From an uncultured Collinsella sp. (lineage in GTDB: Bacteria; Actinomycetota; Coriobacteriia; Coriobacteriales; Coriobacteriaceae), in assembly GCA_902470835.1 (NCBI GenBank), contig CABRHR010000096.1, forward strand, positions 1-8,067: a stretch of DNA of 8,067 nucleotides. The letters are read 5' to 3'. The notes under the pieces are model-generated. The model did not search any database, had not been told where the DNA came from, and worked only from the letters and a program-made list of their open reading frames with translations. Each line of letters begins with the position of its first letter. Within the stretch, counting starts at the first letter, position 1. Positions 6,905 through 8,067 of this stretch are shown here, piece by piece. The position numbers were made by a program, and so were the translations under genes.

Positions 6905-7621
6905 ATGCTGAAGCTTTGGAAGGTTAACGCCAAGGCCGGCGACGCGACGGTCAAGTACCCGTTTGCGCCGTTCCCCACCAACAAGGACATGCGCGGCAAG
7001 CCCGAGCACAACGCCGAGCTCTGCATCGCCTGCGGTGCCTGCGGCGTGGCATGCCCGGCCGATTCCATTCGCATGGACACCGACCTTGCGGCCGATACCA
7101 TTACCTGGTCGATCGACTACGGCCGCTGCATCTTTTGCGGCCGTTGCGAGGAAGCCTGCCCCATGGAGGCCATCAAGCTCACCGAGGAGTTTGAGCTGGC
7201 CGTCATGAGCAAAGACGACCTCACCAGCAAGAGCGTCTACACGCTCGAGCACTGCTCGCGCTGCGGCAAGCCGTTTGCCCCGCACAAGGAGATTGACTAC
7301 GCCAAGCGCCTGCTGCAAAAGGCCGGCGGCATGGAGGCCGAGCAGGCCGCCCGTACCGTCGGTATGTGCCAGGAGTGCAAGCGCGAGCTCGACGCCCTGC
7401 GCGCCGCCTCGGCCGTAAAGACCGGCAACGCGCACGGCATGGCTGCCAACGAGACGCTTGCGTCCGGTGAGCCCCAGGGCCCCGGCATGGAGTATCTGGG
7501 CGGCCACGGCGTGAACCCGGAGTATATCGACCGCGAGCTCAACCCCGATGCGCCCGAGATCCCCGCCGGTCCGGCGCCGGTCGAGGGCATCATCATGGAT
7601 TTTGATACGAAGGAGGAGTAA
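6905..7621 (+). CDS. hyfH: Hydrogenase-4 ferredoxin-like subunit H (NuoI/HycF-like)
   Basis: A 238-residue iron-sulfur protein that should pass electrons from the donor ferredoxin subunit to HyfI. Two [4Fe-4S] motifs are complete: C40, C43, C46 with C50-Pro, and C75, C78, C81 with C85-Pro. An N-terminal stretch with FPTNKDMRGKPEHN resembles HycF. After the clusters come two further CxxC pairs (C117/C120 and C155/C158). They are spaced as in HycF and probably bind a single metal ion, rubredoxin-like. From about residue 167 the protein continues as an Ala/Gly/Pro- and acid-rich tail of about 70 residues. E. coli HycF and HyfH are only about 180 residues, so this tail is extra. The start at 6905 is supported by AGGAGG at 6890-6895 and by N-terminal similarity. 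It follows hyfG by a single base. Confidence 0.95.
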   Translation: MLKLWKVNAKAGDATVKYPFAPFPTNKDMRGKPEHNAELCIACGACGVACPADSIRMDTDLAADTITWSIDYGRCIFCGRCEEACPMEAIKLTEEFELAVMSKDDLTSKSVYTLEHCSRCGKPFAPHKEIDYAKRLLQKAGGMEAEQAARTVGMCQECKRELDALRAASAVKTGNAHGMAANETLASGEPQGPGMEYLGGHGVNPEYIDRELNPDAPEIPAGPAPVEGIIMDFDTKEE

Positions 7622-7623
7622 CC

Positions 7624-8021
7624 ATGGCCGAACCCACGCTTTTGCCCGAGCGGCTTCAGTACCGCCCGACCAAGATCGAGCTCGACGAGAGCATCGAGAA
7701 GGCCAAGGCGACCCTTCTTAAGAAGATCAAGCGCTCGGTGTACGTCTACCGTGTTGACTGCGGCGGCTGCAACGGCTGCGAGATCGAGATTTTCGGTTCC
7801 ATCACGCCCGTCTTCGACGTCGAGCGCTTTGGCATCAAGGTCGTGCCCTCGCCCCGTCACGCCGACGTGCTGCTGTACACCGGAGCCGTGACGCGCGCCA
7901 TGCGCATGCCGGCCCTGCGCGCCTTTGAGGCCGCACCCGATCCCAAGATCGTGGTGTCCTATGGCGCGTGCGGCTGCACCGGCGGCATCTTCTATGACAA
8001 CTACTGCGTCTGGGGCGGCAC
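7624..8021 (+). CDS. hyfI: Hydrogenase-4 small subunit I, N-terminal part (3' truncated)
   Basis: The first 132 complete codons of the NuoB/HycG-like small subunit, which carries the proximal [4Fe-4S] cluster next to the NiFe site. The N-terminal half matches HycG closely as I remember it: SIEKAKATLLKKIKRS, YVYRVDCGGCNGCEIEIF, RFGIKVVPSPRHADVLL, VTRAMRMPALRAFEAAPDPK and GACG followed by GG. Cluster cysteines visible are C46, C49 and/or C52, and C116. The later GCPP motif that completes the cluster lies beyond the cut. C118 and C128 are additional. The start ATG follows AAGGAGG (7610-7616) with a 7-base spacer and lies 2 bases after the hyfH stop. The frame runs on without a stop into adapter at 8022, giving a false tail TCLLYTSPSPRD. 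E. coli HycG has about 255 residues, so roughly half is present. Confidence 0.95.
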
Positions 8022-8067
8022 CTGTCTCTTATACACATCTCCGAGCCCACGAGACGCTACGCTATCT
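8022..8067. other. Nextera i7-side sequencing adapter (artefact)
   Basis: Non-biological sequence. It reads ctgtctcttatacacatct (8022-8040, the inverted Tn5 mosaic end), ccgagcccacgagac (8041-8055), the 8-base index gctacgct (8056-8063, which I recall as Nextera N709), and atct (8064-8067), the beginning of the P7 segment. It faces the left adapter, so the window has the full arrangement of a library molecule. Genomic sequence ends at 8021. Confidence 0.98.

Noticed and set aside
29..8040. 19-base inverted repeats at 29-47 and 8022-8040 suggesting a Tn5-like composite transposon
   Set aside because: These are hyperactive Tn5 mosaic ends from library preparation, each joined to kit adapter and index sequence. 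There is no transposase gene, and the enclosed DNA is an ordinary operon fragment cut inside two genes.

Overview
This is an 8.07 kb fragment carrying part of one plus-strand operon for a hydrogenase-4 type (Hyf, group 4a) membrane-bound [NiFe] hydrogenase, the hydrogen-evolving half of a formate hydrogenlyase-like complex. Bases 1-47 and 8022-8067 are not biological. They are Illumina Nextera adapters, including index bases, so the genomic insert is 48-8021. Both end genes are cut by the adapters.

Layout: 3' end of hyfB (48-485), hyfC (498-1424), hyfD (1440-2897), hyfE (2911-3564), hyfF (3568-5127), hyfG (5131-6903), hyfH (6905-7621) and the 5' part of hyfI (7624-8021). Gene order and protein lengths match the hyfB-hyfI block known from Escherichia coli. 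Gaps between genes are 1-15 bases, and most starts have a good Shine-Dalgarno sequence, some of it overlapping the preceding stop codon. There is no non-coding stretch long enough for a promoter, terminator or RNA gene, and I saw none.

How the genes work together: HyfG (large catalytic subunit, fused NuoC-like and NuoD-like domains) and HyfI (small subunit, NuoB-like) form the NiFe active site and proximal cluster. HyfH (NuoI-like) wires electrons in through two [4Fe-4S] clusters. HyfC (NuoH-like) anchors this arm to the membrane. HyfB, HyfD and HyfF are three antiporter-like (NuoL/M/N) subunits, and HyfE is a NuoK-like companion. The expected chemistry is proton reduction to H2 coupled to ion translocation. 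The electron donor module (HyfA/HycB-like ferredoxin, formate dehydrogenase) and the maturation protease are outside the window.

Organism: the DNA is GC-rich with G/C-biased third positions, yet uses ttt for Phe freely, and has strong AGGAGG-type ribosome sites. Together with a complete Hyf layout this would fit a gut Coriobacteriia member such as Collinsella. This is an impression from composition and style, not a demonstrated assignment. I do not see an undescribed system here. The points most worth a second look are the adapter artefacts, a long C-terminal tail on HyfH, a longer than usual HyfG propeptide, and extra cysteines beside the active site and proximal cluster.
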